Positions 9,020 through 17,110 of a DNA stretch of 64,000 nucleotides are shown piece by piece. Both the position numbers and the translations under genes were made by a program. Under the pieces are notes generated by a model. The model did not search any database and was not told the DNA's origin. It was given only the letters and a program-made list of their open reading frames with translations. The stretch is from the NCBI RefSeq assembly GCF_020103725.1, contig NZ_JAHXBG010000007.1, positions 248,001 to 312,000 of the forward strand, in the 5' to 3' direction. Every line of letters starts with the position of its first letter. Position 1 is the first letter of the stretch. The DNA comes from Hyalangium gracile (lineage in GTDB: Bacteria; Myxococcota; Myxococcia; Myxococcales; Myxococcaceae).

Positions 9020-9166
9020 GTCTACCCTCGGCATGATGTGTTTCCAAGGCAGCGGGCCGGACAGCTCCGCTGCACCAGCTGCGCGAGATTGCGAGCGGGT
9101 GTGGCCTGTCTATCGGGGCGGCGTGATGGGCGCGTGACGAGGGCGAGGAGGGCTGCACGGCGCCGC

Positions 9167-9258
9167 GACACGCGAGCCCCATTTTCTGGGACATGCGAGC
9201 TTTCATCGTGGAGACACGCGAGCCTCAATTTCTGGGACATGTGAGCTTTGAATGACGG
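9167..9258. repeat. Four tandem 23-bp direct repeats upstream of the SARP regulator
   Basis: The core GACAYGYGAGC starts at 9167, 9190, 9213 and 9236, exactly 23 bp apart. Units 1 and 3 share a tail ending TTTCTGG; units 2 and 4 share a tail starting TTT. The array lies 150-240 bp upstream of the SARP-type regulator start (9408) and upstream of the divergent small secreted protein. It is probably a regulatory array. The remaining 9020-9407 shows no gene. Confidence 0.65.
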
Positions 9259-9407
9259 GCGGGTGCGAGGCTGAGCATGTTTGGGAATAATCATCTGGAT
9301 TCGGGCCTCCAGAGGCCTGGTCATGCTTCGGGGAAGTGATGTGGATGTCCTCACGGGCCGGAGTCGCGAGCGGGACACCGCATCATTCGCGTCCAAGGAG
9401 AACCCAG

Positions 9408-11405
9408 GTGGTGGCGACTGCATGGAAAGCTCAGGTGCTGGGGCTCGCCCAGCTGGAGGGCCCGGAGGGGCAGCGGGTGAGGTTGGAGCGGCGGGCCGCG
9501 GCGCTGCTGGCCTATCTGGGTTTGGAGGGGCCCTCGCCCAAGTCCTCCGTGGCGACCCTGCTGTGGCCCGACTCTCCTTCTGCCACGGCGCGCGGCAACA
9601 TGCGCCAGCTCCTGCGTCGCCTGCGGCTGGCGTCCGGCGGCCTGGAGCTGGTGGAGGCGGACTCCGAACGGCTGGCCCTGGGGTCCTCGCCGCGGCTGGA
9701 TGTCGCGCTCCTGAGGCACGCGGCGGTGGCTCAGTCCCACGCCGAGGTGCTGGAAGCGGTGCGCGCTGGCGGCGGCGGCGTGCTGCTGTGTGGCCTCGAC
9801 TTTGACGACTGCGAGGAGCTGGCCGGATGGCTGGATGGCGCCCGCGCCGCCGTGGAGGGCTGGGTGCGCAATGCGCGCGAGGCGGAGCTCCGGCGCCACC
9901 TGGCCCTGTGTGATTGGACGGCCGCGCTCACCCTGGCCCAGGACTGGGTGCGGCAGGAGCCCTCGTCAGAGCAGGCCGGCTGTCACCTCATCCGCCTGCA
10001 CCACCTGCGAGGAGATCGGAGCGCGGCCCTCACCGCCTTCGAGCGCCTGCGCTCGACGCTCGCGCAGGACCTGGGGGTGACTCCCATGCCCGACACCCTG
10101 GCCCTGGTGCGCCAGATCGAGAAGGGCACTTCGCTTCCCCGCCCGGTACCTGTCGCCTTCCCCTCGCTGCCCGTGTCCGTGCTGCGCCCTCCGGTGCTCG
10201 TGGGCCGTGCCGCCGCCTGGCGCCAGCTGCAGGACGGGTTGAACTCGGGCCAGCTCCTGTTCATCTCCGGCGAGCCGGGGAGCGGAAAGTCCCGCCTGGC
10301 CGAGGAGTTCGCGGCCTCGCAGGGGCGGTGGGTGCGGATGGAGGGGCGCCCCGAGGATCCGGACATCCCCTTCTCCTCGCAGGCACGGACCTTCCGCGTG
10401 CTCCTGGCGCGCCGACCGGACGTGAAGCTGGCGGACTGGGTGCGCGCGGAGCTCTCGCGCATCGTGCCGGAGCTGGGAGACGCGCGCCCGTTGCCGCCTC
10501 TGGCCTCCGAGGCGGCCGAGCTGCGCTTCTACGAAGCGAACGTCGAGGCGATGGGGCAGCTCCTCGCGCATGAGCGCCTCGTCGTCGCGGATGATGTGCA
10601 GTACTGGGACAGGGCCAGCGCCCGGGTGTTCGTCTACGCGCTCAAGCGGATGCTGGAGTCCGGTGCTGGCTCCTCACCGCGCCCCTGCTTCATCGACTGT
10701 TACCGTCGCGGTGAGCTCCCCCCGTACGCGGAGGCCTACGTCCGGCAGCTCGTGGACTCGGGGATGGCGCGCATCATCGAGCTGGGGCCGCTGTCTCCGG
10801 AGGAGGTGCGTCAGCTGCTGGCGGGGCTGGAGCTGCCCGGCGCCGAGGCCCACGCCGACAACCTGGCGCGTTATACGGGAGGCAACCCGCTGGCCATCAT
10901 CGAGACGCTCAAGCACCTCATCGAGACCGACTCCCTGCACCAGGAGTGGCCCCATCGCCTGCCACCTCCTGGCCGCGTAGGCCCGCTCATCCAGCGCCGG
11001 CTGGCGCGGCTCTCGCCCCTGGCGCTTCAGACGGCCCAGCTGGCCGCGCTCGCGGACTCGCACTTCCGCGCCGCGCTGGCTCCCGAGGCGCTCGAGGTAC
11101 CCGCCAGCGCGGTGCACGCGGCGCTCTGCGAGCTGGAGGCGGCGCAGATCCTGGTGGGGGAGCGCTTCAGCCATGACCTGGTCCTCGAGGCGGTCCGGGC
11201 CTCCCTTCCCTCCGCGGCCGCGCGGCTGCTCCATGGCCGGCTGGCCACGGTGCTCGAGCGGGAGAGGGCTCCGGCCAGTCTTCTGGCCCACCACTGGAGG
11301 GAGGCGGGGCGAGAGGAGCGCGCACTGCCGCACCTGCTCGCCTCGGCGCACGCGGGCGAGGTGCTCCAGCTGCCCGTGTTGGGCCTGGAGGTGCGCGCCT
11401 CCTGA
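9408..11405 (+). CDS. SARP-type transcriptional regulator with BTAD and AAA domains
   Basis: 665 residues. The GTG at 9408 is chosen because AAGGAG (9395-9400) sits 7 nt upstream. The N-terminal 90 residues are an OmpR-like winged helix as in SARP/AfsR proteins (RRAAALLAYLGLEG, LLWPDSPSATARGNMRQLLR). A bacterial transcriptional activation domain follows to about 235, then an NTPase domain with a Walker A (GEPGSGKSRL, about residue 292) and a probable Walker B (LVVADDVQYWD). The C-terminus ends abruptly after HHWREAGREERALPHLL, where relatives usually carry TPR repeats, so it may be truncated. Known members bind direct repeats. The 23-bp array upstream suggests autoregulation (inference). Confidence 0.8.
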   Translation: MVATAWKAQVLGLAQLEGPEGQRVRLERRAAALLAYLGLEGPSPKSSVATLLWPDSPSATARGNMRQLLRRLRLASGGLELVEADSERLALGSSPRLDVALLRHAAVAQSHAEVLEAVRAGGGGVLLCGLDFDDCEELAGWLDGARAAVEGWVRNAREAELRRHLALCDWTAALTLAQDWVRQEPSSEQAGCHLIRLHHLRGDRSAALTAFERLRSTLAQDLGVTPMPDTLALVRQIEKGTSLPRPVPVAFPSLPVSVLRPPVLVGRAAAWRQLQDGLNSGQLLFISGEPGSGKSRLAEEFAASQGRWVRMEGRPEDPDIPFSSQARTFRVLLARRPDVKLADWVRAELSRIVPELGDARPLPPLASEAAELRFYEANVEAMGQLLAHERLVVADDVQYWDRASARVFVYALKRMLESGAGSSPRPCFIDCYRRGELPPYAEAYVRQLVDSGMARIIELGPLSPEEVRQLLAGLELPGAEAHADNLARYTGGNPLAIIETLKHLIETDSLHQEWPHRLPPPGRVGPLIQRRLARLSPLALQTAQLAALADSHFRAALAPEALEVPASAVHAALCELEAAQILVGERFSHDLVLEAVRASLPSAAARLLHGRLATVLERERAPASLLAHHWREAGREERALPHLLASAHAGEVLQLPVLGLEVRAS

Positions 11406-11526
11406 GGGCTTCGCTTCACCCCTCCTCATGCCCTCGAGACAGCGAACCGCAATCTGCGTTTCGTTCAAGCCGCGCCAACGTTGCATGGTTTCAAGTAGCC
11501 GGCGCCCATCCTCGAAGGAGCTCCCG

Positions 11527-14193
11527 ATGTCCGCGCCCGGCTTCGCCCGCACGGCGATAGCATTCTCCCTGCTTCTGGTCGTCTCCGCGTGCGGAGGTGA
11601 CAGCACCACCACCTGCGACGCCTCCAACTGTCTCGGCTGTTGTCAGAGCGACGGCGTCTGTGCTCCAGGCGACCAGGCTCTCGCCTGCGGCTCGGGAGGC
11701 GCCGCGTGTGGAGGCTGTGGCTCGCTGGAGCAGTGCGTCGCGGGCGTGTGCAAGCTCGCGAGCTGCCGCGACACCTGCCAGGAAGGCGCAGCACGCTGCG
11801 AGGCAGGCAAGCGCGCGGAGTGCGTCCGCGGGGCCGACGGTTGCCTCGCCTTCGCCGCGGCGCAGGCCTGCCAGGGTGGGCTCGTCTGCAGTGGCGGCGC
11901 GTGCGTGGAGCGCTGCAGCGATCAATGCACCCAGGGACAGGCCCGGTGTGACGGCGCGGGCGTCCAGACCTGTGAGCGACAGATGACCGGCTGCACCGAG
12001 TGGGGCGCGACCACCAGCTGCGGGGCGGGGGTCTGTCGTAACGGCCAGTGCTCGACCGACTCCTGCACGGACACCTGTACCGCTGGGGCGCAGCGATGCG
12101 CCAGCGACCGGCGGCAGGAGACCTGTCAGCTCGTCCAGGGGGGCTGCCTGGACTGGGTGGGGAAGGACTGCACGGCGTCGGAGTCCTGCACCCAGGAGCG
12201 CTGTGTGGCTACCAGCCCCTGCTCGCCGCCTTGCCCCAACGGGTTCACGTGCAGCTCCGCGCTGGTCTGCGAAGGCGGATCGCTGACCTCCCTCATCCTC
12301 AACACGGACATGGTGACGGTGAACGGTCACCTGACGGTGAACGGCGCGATCCCCACCTATGACTCGAGCTATTGCAGCTATCCCTCCCGCGAGCTGGCGA
12401 GGCTGACGTTCCAGCACAAGGCCAGCGGCGCGGAGTTCGTGGCGTCCGTGCGCTGCAACCACAATGGGTTCAACTTCTCCACGAGGGTCGCGCCCGGCAC
12501 CTACGACGTCTTCGTGGAGCCATACTCCTCCAACGACGCCAACCTGCGGATGGCGCCGCTGCGGATGCGCGCGGCGAGCAATGTGGACATCCATGCGGAC
12601 CAGCCGGACCTGAAGATCAATGAGCTCGTGTATCCGGTCTCCGGAAAGCTGACGGTCAATGGGAGCGTCCCCACGCTCGCGAACACCGCGGCCTGCGCCA
12701 ACGCTCCAGGCACCCATCTCGTGGATATCTCGTTGAGCCGGGTGACGACGCCTGCTGGCGAAGGCAGCCTGGCGAGCGTCTACATCAACTGCGCCCAGAG
12801 CAGTCAGTTCACCTTCGAGACGCTGCTCCCCGCCGGGGAGTACAAGCCCACCATCAAGCCGGCCTTCGGGTCGGGCACCGTGGGGCCGCGCATCCTCCCC
12901 GGCTCGATGAACATGACGCCCAACCTCGTCGTCTCGGGTCCCGTCTCCAACGTGGTCTACAATCAGGTGGCGCATGCCGTGAGCGGGAAGATCACCGTCA
13001 ACGGCGCGACACCCACCTTGAAGTCGGGCACCTGCACCAGCTCGCTCCGGGTCGCGCGCCTCGTCGCTTCCTCCGAAGATCTGCGGTTCCTGGGCTCCAT
13101 CGACGTCCCCTGTACAGCGGACTTCAGCTTCTCGACCCTCCTGCCGCCGGGCAGGCACTCGGTGTACGTGCACGACGGAGGGGACTATGGCCCCCCGGTG
13201 TCGAACCTGTCTCCCGTGGGGGTGAAGCAGTCCCTCAACGTCACGGGGGCCCTGTCGAACGTCCTGTTCAACGAGGTGGTGTACCCGGTCTCCGGGAAGC
13301 TCACGGTCAACGGTGCCGCTCCCATCCTGAAGAACCCCTGCCGTTCAACGGACCGGATGGCCATCCTGACGTTCGATCCCGCGGACGGCTTCGACGGCAC
13401 GGTGACGCTGAGCTGCTCCGACAACTTCCTGTTCTCCACGGTGCTCCCCGCGAATGCCTACGGGATCAGCGCTCGGCCTTTCGATAGCGAGACGACGAAT
13501 CTCGCGAACGGGAGCTACGCCTTCTCTCAGCTCACTGTGTCGGGGGCCATGAGCAACGTCGTGCTGAACGAGGTGATGCATCCGGTCTCGGGGAGGATCA
13601 CCCTCAATGGTGGGACGCCCACCGGTCACGAGGCGTACTGTGGCCTGAATGAAAACAAGACCTCGAAGCTCGCGGAGGTGCTCTTCGATAACGCGATCAT
13701 CTCGGGGACTGACGCCAGCGCCTCCATCACCTGCCAGAAGCCCGACTTCAGCTTCTCGACGCTGGTGCCAGCGGGGAGCTTCAAGGTGGAGACGCGGAAG
13801 GGTTTTTACGCGGACTCCTCCTCGACGAACTTCGTTCACGGGACATACCCCGACCTGACGGTCAGTGGGCCGGTGACAAACCTCGTGCTCGACCGAGTCG
13901 TGCGCACCGTGTCGGGCCGGCTGACGGTGAACAACCTGGCGCCCACCCTGGATGCGTCCTATTGCGCGAACTCGTCGAGCCAGAACTCCACCCTCGCGAA
14001 CATCTCGTTCAAGGACGTGTCCTCCAGCTTCGTGCAGACCGCGTCCGTGCGGTGCAAGGATCCAAGCTTCAGCTTCACCGCCTTCCTTCCGCCCGGGACG
14101 TATGACGTCCGTGTGTACAAGGCGAACGAGGGCGCGGGCCTGAACTTCACCGACGGCTTCGCGCAGGTGGTGGCGAAGCTCCGCGTTCCCTGA
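11527..14193 (+). CDS. Large lipoprotein: Cys-rich region plus six beta repeats
   Basis: 888 residues. The ATG at 11527 has AAGGAG 6 nt upstream and begins a lipoprotein signal (MSAPGFARTAIAFSLLLVVS followed by AC). Residues 25-250 are Cys-rich modules of the CxxxC...RC...C type. From about 255 on there are six repeats of about 105 residues. Each opens VSGKLTVNG-x-PTL...C, has a middle F-x-FST-x-LPPG-x-Y-x-V and ends in LTVSG...NVVLNEV. This resembles carboxypeptidase-regulatory-like beta sandwiches. No catalytic site is visible. It is probably a surface adhesion or binding protein. It ends 5 bp from the convergent Sir2 gene. Confidence 0.75.
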   Translation: MSAPGFARTAIAFSLLLVVSACGGDSTTTCDASNCLGCCQSDGVCAPGDQALACGSGGAACGGCGSLEQCVAGVCKLASCRDTCQEGAARCEAGKRAECVRGADGCLAFAAAQACQGGLVCSGGACVERCSDQCTQGQARCDGAGVQTCERQMTGCTEWGATTSCGAGVCRNGQCSTDSCTDTCTAGAQRCASDRRQETCQLVQGGCLDWVGKDCTASESCTQERCVATSPCSPPCPNGFTCSSALVCEGGSLTSLILNTDMVTVNGHLTVNGAIPTYDSSYCSYPSRELARLTFQHKASGAEFVASVRCNHNGFNFSTRVAPGTYDVFVEPYSSNDANLRMAPLRMRAASNVDIHADQPDLKINELVYPVSGKLTVNGSVPTLANTAACANAPGTHLVDISLSRVTTPAGEGSLASVYINCAQSSQFTFETLLPAGEYKPTIKPAFGSGTVGPRILPGSMNMTPNLVVSGPVSNVVYNQVAHAVSGKITVNGATPTLKSGTCTSSLRVARLVASSEDLRFLGSIDVPCTADFSFSTLLPPGRHSVYVHDGGDYGPPVSNLSPVGVKQSLNVTGALSNVLFNEVVYPVSGKLTVNGAAPILKNPCRSTDRMAILTFDPADGFDGTVTLSCSDNFLFSTVLPANAYGISARPFDSETTNLANGSYAFSQLTVSGAMSNVVLNEVMHPVSGRITLNGGTPTGHEAYCGLNENKTSKLAEVLFDNAIISGTDASASITCQKPDFSFSTLVPAGSFKVETRKGFYADSSSTNFVHGTYPDLTVSGPVTNLVLDRVVRTVSGRLTVNNLAPTLDASYCANSSSQNSTLANISFKDVSSSFVQTASVRCKDPSFSFTAFLPPGTYDVRVYKANEGAGLNFTDGFAQVVAKLRVP

Positions 14194-14198
14194 GAGCG

Positions 14199-15017
14199 CT
14201 ACACCGCCACTCCGAGCGCCTTGCACACCTCGACCAGGGCGACCTCCGCGCCGGCGGCGATGGACGTGACGTCATCGTCGCTGATGCGCGGGGTGGGGTC
14301 GATGTTGAAGACGGGCACGTCGCGCATGCGTGCCGCGCGCAGCACCATGTCCGTCACCCCCACCGCGAACGACGTGCCAGCGAAGATGACCAGGCGAGCC
14401 TCCTGCTCCGCGGCACGGCACGCGGCGTGCCAGCCATAGTCCCGGTGCTCGGCGTAGTACTCGTCGAACCACAGGACGTGCATGCGCAGGAAGCCGCCGC
14501 ACGCCGGGCAGCGCGGCACGTTGGCCTCCACCGGCTCCTTCCGGAAGGCGGTGAGGTCGACTTCGCTGGCGGCGATGGAGCCCTCGGGCTCGCCCAGCGA
14601 GCAGTCCGGCACGGAGCAGCGGAAGCGATCGCTGCTGCCGTGCACCTTGATCATGCGCTGGGTGCCCGCCTGCTCGTGCAGGGTGTCGATGTTCTGCGTG
14701 ACCAGCAGGAAGTCGCCGCCCCGGGCGAGCTGGAAGCGCTCCAGCGCGGTGATGGCGAGGTGCCCCGGGTTGGGCCGCGCGCCCTCGAGCTTCGCGAAAC
14801 GCGAGAGGTACCATTGCCAGGAGCCCGCGGGGTTCTCGCGGAAGAACCGGTAGGTGCCGAGCTCCATGACATCGCGCTTCCAGATGGCGTCCTTGTCGGT
14901 GCCTCGGAAGGTGGGAATGCCGCTGGCATGGCTGACGCCCGCGCCGGTGACGATGAGGATCTGTCCGGGGTGCGTTGCCTGCACGGCCTCGATGAGGGCG
15001 GAGAGAGCTTCCTGCAT
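14199..15017 (-). CDS. Sir2 family NAD-dependent protein deacylase
   Basis: 272 residues, start ATG at 15017. The sirtuin motifs are in order: GAGVSHASGIPTFRG (NAD binding, residue 25 on), TQNIDTLHEQAG, the catalytic His in KVHGSS, a zinc site formed by CSVPDC and CPACGG, and GTSFAVG for NAD binding. The length is normal. The family removes acyl groups from lysines using NAD, releasing nicotinamide and O-acyl-ADP-ribose. The cytosolic location is inferred from the lack of a signal. The gene lies 26 bp downstream of the GST gene on the same strand, so the two may be co-transcribed. Confidence 0.92.
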   Translation of the reverse strand: MQEALSALIEAVQATHPGQILIVTGAGVSHASGIPTFRGTDKDAIWKRDVMELGTYRFFRENPAGSWQWYLSRFAKLEGARPNPGHLAITALERFQLARGGDFLLVTQNIDTLHEQAGTQRMIKVHGSSDRFRCSVPDCSLGEPEGSIAASEVDLTAFRKEPVEANVPRCPACGGFLRMHVLWFDEYYAEHRDYGWHAACRAAEQEARLVIFAGTSFAVGVTDMVLRAARMRDVPVFNIDPTPRISDDDVTSIAAGAEVALVEVCKALGVAV

Positions 15018-15043
15018 GGGGTGCGAGGGTAGCACGCGAGGGC

Positions 15044-15658
15044 TCACCCCGAGGCGGCCTTGCGCACCGCCGGACGTTGAGTGTGGCGCCTGACGTACTC
15101 CACCAGCTGGGGATGCCCGTCGAGCAGCTTCAGCGTGTTGGCCAGGTGAAGGATGGACGCCATCACCACATCGGCGGCGGTGAAGGACTGTCCCACGAGG
15201 AACTCACGGCCGCCGAGGCCCGCGCGGACGACGTCGAGCACGGGCGTGAGGCGGGCCCTGTGCCTGGCCAGCTCCGCGTTCGAGTGCGCGCTGTCCTTCT
15301 GCTCCTCGGGCAGCTGCACGTGCCTGTAGAGCGCCATCACCGCCGGATCGAGGGTCAGCTCGGCGAAGGCCATCCACTGGTAATAGGGGCCGCGCTCCAC
15401 GGAGCCCAGCGGCGGAGCCAGGTGCTTCTCCGGGAACCGGTCGGCCAGATGGAGACAGATGGCCAGGGACTCGAGCAGCGTGACGTCTCCATCCACCAGG
15501 GCGGGGAGCTCGCCCAGCGGATGCACCGCCAGGTAGGCGGGGGTGCTGTTCTCCTGTCGGGCGAGATCGAGCCTGACCAGCTCGTAGGGTACCCCGAGCT
15601 CCTCCAGCAGCCAGCGGGGACGGACCGCTCGGGTTCGGGGGGCAAAGTAGAGCTTCAT
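15044..15658 (-). CDS. Glutathione S-transferase family protein
   Basis: 204 residues from ATG 15658. A thioredoxin-fold N-domain (MKLYFAPRTRAVRPRWLLEE) includes the GSH-binding turn (HPLGELPALVDGDVTLLESL with Pro before Ala-Leu-Val and Glu-Ser). An all-helical C-domain with the N-capping motif region (FLVGQSFTAADVVMASIL) follows. The active residue in the N-domain is unclear: Tyr4, or Thr/Arg around 9-12. The family conjugates or reduces with glutathione. Divergent from the LysR gene at 15763, its probable regulator. Confidence 0.88.
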   Translation of the reverse strand: MKLYFAPRTRAVRPRWLLEELGVPYELVRLDLARQENSTPAYLAVHPLGELPALVDGDVTLLESLAICLHLADRFPEKHLAPPLGSVERGPYYQWMAFAELTLDPAVMALYRHVQLPEEQKDSAHSNAELARHRARLTPVLDVVRAGLGGREFLVGQSFTAADVVMASILHLANTLKLLDGHPQLVEYVRRHTQRPAVRKAASG

Positions 15659-15739
15659 GGGCGCGCTCCTGAGGGTGGCGGGAGGCGGCAACATGCGGCG
15701 GCTGGGGACTCCCAGACAATCCGGCCCCAGGCGAACTCA

Positions 15740-15760
15740 TTGTCAGGCTAGGCTTGACAG
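15740..15760. promoter_or_regulatory. Imperfect palindrome at the LysR/GST divergent promoter
   Basis: Arms TTGTCAGGC and GCTTGACAG are separated by 3 nt and end 2 nt before the LysR start codon. Seven of nine arm positions pair. The placement fits a LysR autoregulatory operator shared with the divergent GST gene. Inference from position and symmetry only. Confidence 0.4.
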
Positions 15761-15762
15761 TC

Positions 15763-16662
15763 ATGATCCCACCCGCCGACATGATGCTCTTCGTCGCGGT
15801 CGTCCGAGAGGAGAGCTTCACCCGGGCGGCGCACCGGCTCGGCGTCACCAAGCAGACCATCAGCGAGCGCATCCGCAACCTGGAGGAGCGGCTCGGGGTG
15901 CGGCTCCTCGAACGAACCACGCGGCGCCTGCGGGTCACCCAGGCCGGAGCGACGTACTACGAGCGCTGCTCCGCCATCGCCGCGCAGATCGACGAGGCGA
16001 ACAGTGAGGTGCAGCAGCGGCAGGCGGAGCCCACCGGCCTGCTGCGGGTGTCTTCGCCGGTGCTCTATGGCCGGAAGTACCTGACACCCGTTATCTCGGA
16101 GTACCTCGCCCGCTATCCCCAGGCGCGGGTGGAACTGATGCTGGCGGACCGCCGGGTCCACCTCGTCGAAGAGGGACTGGATGTCGGGATCCACATCGGC
16201 CCGCTCGATGATTCGTCGCTCGTGGCGCGAAAGCTCGGCGAGGGTCCAATCCATTTCGTGGCGAGCCCTCGCTTCCTGGCGAAGTACGGCACGCCGAGCG
16301 CCAGGGAGCTGCGCTCCGCGCGCTGCATCGGCTTCAATGCGTTCGAGACGTGGGAGGCGGAGGGAGTGAAGTCTCGAATCGATCCGGTCCTGACCGTGAA
16401 TGATCTCGAGCTCGCGTGCGAGGCGGCGATCGCCGGGGTTGGCATCGCGCGAGTCCCGGCCATCCTCTGCCGGGACGCGGTCCATGACGGCCGGCTGAAG
16501 ACCCTCTTCGGTCCCAGGCCCGCGGCGCTGCGGGCCATCCACGTCGTCTACCCGAGCCGGCTGAACCTTCCGGCGAAGGTCCGGCTCTTCGTGGATGCCC
16601 TGGCGACGCTGGCCGAGCCGGTGTTGCCGCTGCCCGGGGGCTCACGGCGAAAGCGCTCGTGA
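15763..16662 (+). CDS. LysR family transcriptional regulator
   Basis: 299 residues. The ATG at 15763 is preferred over an in-frame TTG at 15754. The N-terminal winged HTH (SFTRAAHRLGVTKQTISERI, RNLEERLGVRLLERTTRRL) is typical of LysR. Residues 90-290 form the periplasmic-binding-protein-like effector domain (GLLRVSSPVLYGRKYLTPVI, GLDVGIHIGPLDDSSL, GVGIARVPAILC). It most resembles the AaeR/DsdC-like branch that regulates a divergent neighbour, here the GST gene. The inducer is unknown. Confidence 0.9.
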   Translation: MIPPADMMLFVAVVREESFTRAAHRLGVTKQTISERIRNLEERLGVRLLERTTRRLRVTQAGATYYERCSAIAAQIDEANSEVQQRQAEPTGLLRVSSPVLYGRKYLTPVISEYLARYPQARVELMLADRRVHLVEEGLDVGIHIGPLDDSSLVARKLGEGPIHFVASPRFLAKYGTPSARELRSARCIGFNAFETWEAEGVKSRIDPVLTVNDLELACEAAIAGVGIARVPAILCRDAVHDGRLKTLFGPRPAALRAIHVVYPSRLNLPAKVRLFVDALATLAEPVLPLPGGSRRKRS

Positions 16663-16680
16663 TGAGCCTCTGACGCAACG

Positions 16681-17079
16681 GGCCCCCTCCTGTATCCGTA
16701 CACCCAGGGGGACGGTATCGATGGGGAGAGCACGGCGAGCGACGTCCTCGTGGAGGACAGCTACTTCCGGGGCTCGGAGGACGGCTGCATCGACACCAGG
16801 GTGGGCAACATGCTCATCCGCAGCACCGTCGCCGCCGAGTGCAAGCGCAACCTCCGGCTGTGGCAGTCCGTGACGCCGGGGCCGCGCGTCGAGTCCGTGT
16901 CCAGCTACCAGCCGCGCGACGCCCACTTCTTCATGCGCTCGGGGCAGACGACGGCGCGCTCCATCGCCGTCCACTCCAGCAATGGCGCGCGGCTCGTGGC
17001 CTATGACTGCGACACGCAGTGCCTCTTCCACGCCGAGGACATCAGCGGCACCGCCGTAGTCCCAGCGGCGCCCGGGGCC
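16681..17079 (+). pseudogene. Fragment of a right-handed beta-helix (pectate-lyase-like) protein
   Basis: The plus frame reads GDGIDGESTASDVLVEDSYF, then RGSEDGCIDTRVGNMLIRST and RNLRLWQSVTPG, ending near VAYDCDTQCLFHAED. These are regular beta-helix rungs, as in pectate lyase and GH28 relatives. The reading frame enters from an in-frame stop at 16663 with no start codon or signal. It ends by running into the protease gene on the other strand. Both ends of the original gene are missing. Confidence 0.55.
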
Positions 17080-17110
17080 TTCACTCCCCTGGCCCCGGGC
17101 GTCGGGCGCG

